Shown here piece after piece: positions 28,941 to 29,002 of a DNA stretch of 29,002 nucleotides; the first letter of the stretch is position 1; each line of letters opens with the position of its first letter. The position numbers and the translations under genes are program-made. Under the pieces are notes generated by a model. That model was not told the origin of the DNA and ran no database searches. It was given only the letters and a program-made list of their open reading frames with translations. Source of the DNA: Isoetes engelmannii (Eukaryota; Streptophyta; Lycopodiopsida; Isoetales; Isoetaceae); the NCBI GenBank assembly GCA_011763485.2, contig JAANSK020027799.1:1-29002 (forward strand), given 5' to 3'.

Positions 28941-29002
28941 ATTTTTAACGTCCCGCCACTAGGCAGCATCCAACTGGACATGGGACGACACACCACACAT
29001 AT
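28941..29002 (-). mobile_element. 3' end of a second LINE copy, inverted, cut by the window edge
   Basis: The reverse complement matches the LINE 3' terminus at 19071-19127 with about four differences in 57, including 'catgtccagttggatgctgc' and 'gacgttaaaaa'. It ends in a TTTC-type microsatellite (28924-28940), where the 18-kb copy has CTC. The rest of the element lies beyond 29002. Confidence 0.75.

Noticed and set aside
1-29002. CRISPR arrays, bacterial operons, rRNA genes
   Set aside because: No regularly spaced repeats, Shine-Dalgarno-led gene strings or rRNA-like sequence were seen. Splice signals and plant transposons show eukaryotic nuclear DNA.

Overview
The window looks like nuclear DNA of a land plant with a large, repeat-rich, gene-poor genome. 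The evidence is a Ty1/Copia element with the plant-type initiator-tRNA primer site, a plant-type Helitron helicase relic, a Mutator-like element, non-LTR retrotransposon pieces, and coding scraps bounded by plant-like splice signals. The one protein gene that looks whole and has a recognisable fold (minus strand, 20341-20853) resembles the actinoporin/bryoporin family. In plants that family is best known from mosses and other early-diverging lineages, so a seed-free plant or gymnosperm is plausible. This is an inference; the species cannot be fixed from the window.

Layout. 1-980: a diverged direct repeat and an A-rich tail, perhaps a retroposon remnant. 1021-1765: a Mutator-like element with long terminal inverted repeats that keeps only the zinc-knuckle end of its transposase. 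1953-2423 and 7294-7643: two halves of a decayed Helitron Rep-helicase gene, split by a Copia element (2424-7288) with two LTRs, primer site, polypurine tract and a perfect 5-bp target duplication. The Copia element is an old, broken fossil and itself carries a dimeric SINE-like insertion. 7644-10600: non-coding DNA with dispersed and tandem repeats. 10949-11395: an unrecognised open frame of 148 residues. 12.7-14.0 kb: scattered remains of an aspartyl-protease gene. 14.5-17.9 kb: tandem repeats, a gag-like zinc-knuckle fossil and a 190-bp direct repeat. 18.08-19.15 kb: the 3' part of a LINE ending in a CTC microsatellite. 19.64-19.94 kb: a 52-bp tandem repeat and a 70-bp foldback. 20341-21364: the actinoporin-like gene, with a 137-bp inverted repeat at its putative TATA box and a 0.2-kb MITE-like element behind it. 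22.2-22.85 kb: a GC-richer unidentified segment. 23.25 kb: a LINE-like poly(A) end on the minus strand. 24.3 kb: a degenerate RING-finger exon. 24.8-27.65 kb: nothing recognisable. 27653-28923: a segment bounded by 29-bp inverted repeats that contains a gene-like first coding exon. 28941-29002: the 3' end of a second copy of the 18-kb LINE family, inverted and cut by the window edge.

There is no sign of genes working together as a pathway. Most of the sequence is layered transposon debris. The best leads are the actinoporin-like gene with its structured promoter, the inverted-repeat segment holding a gene-start exon, the Copia-in-Helitron nest, and the paired LINE ends. All calls come from reading the sequence and translations by eye; no database search was run.
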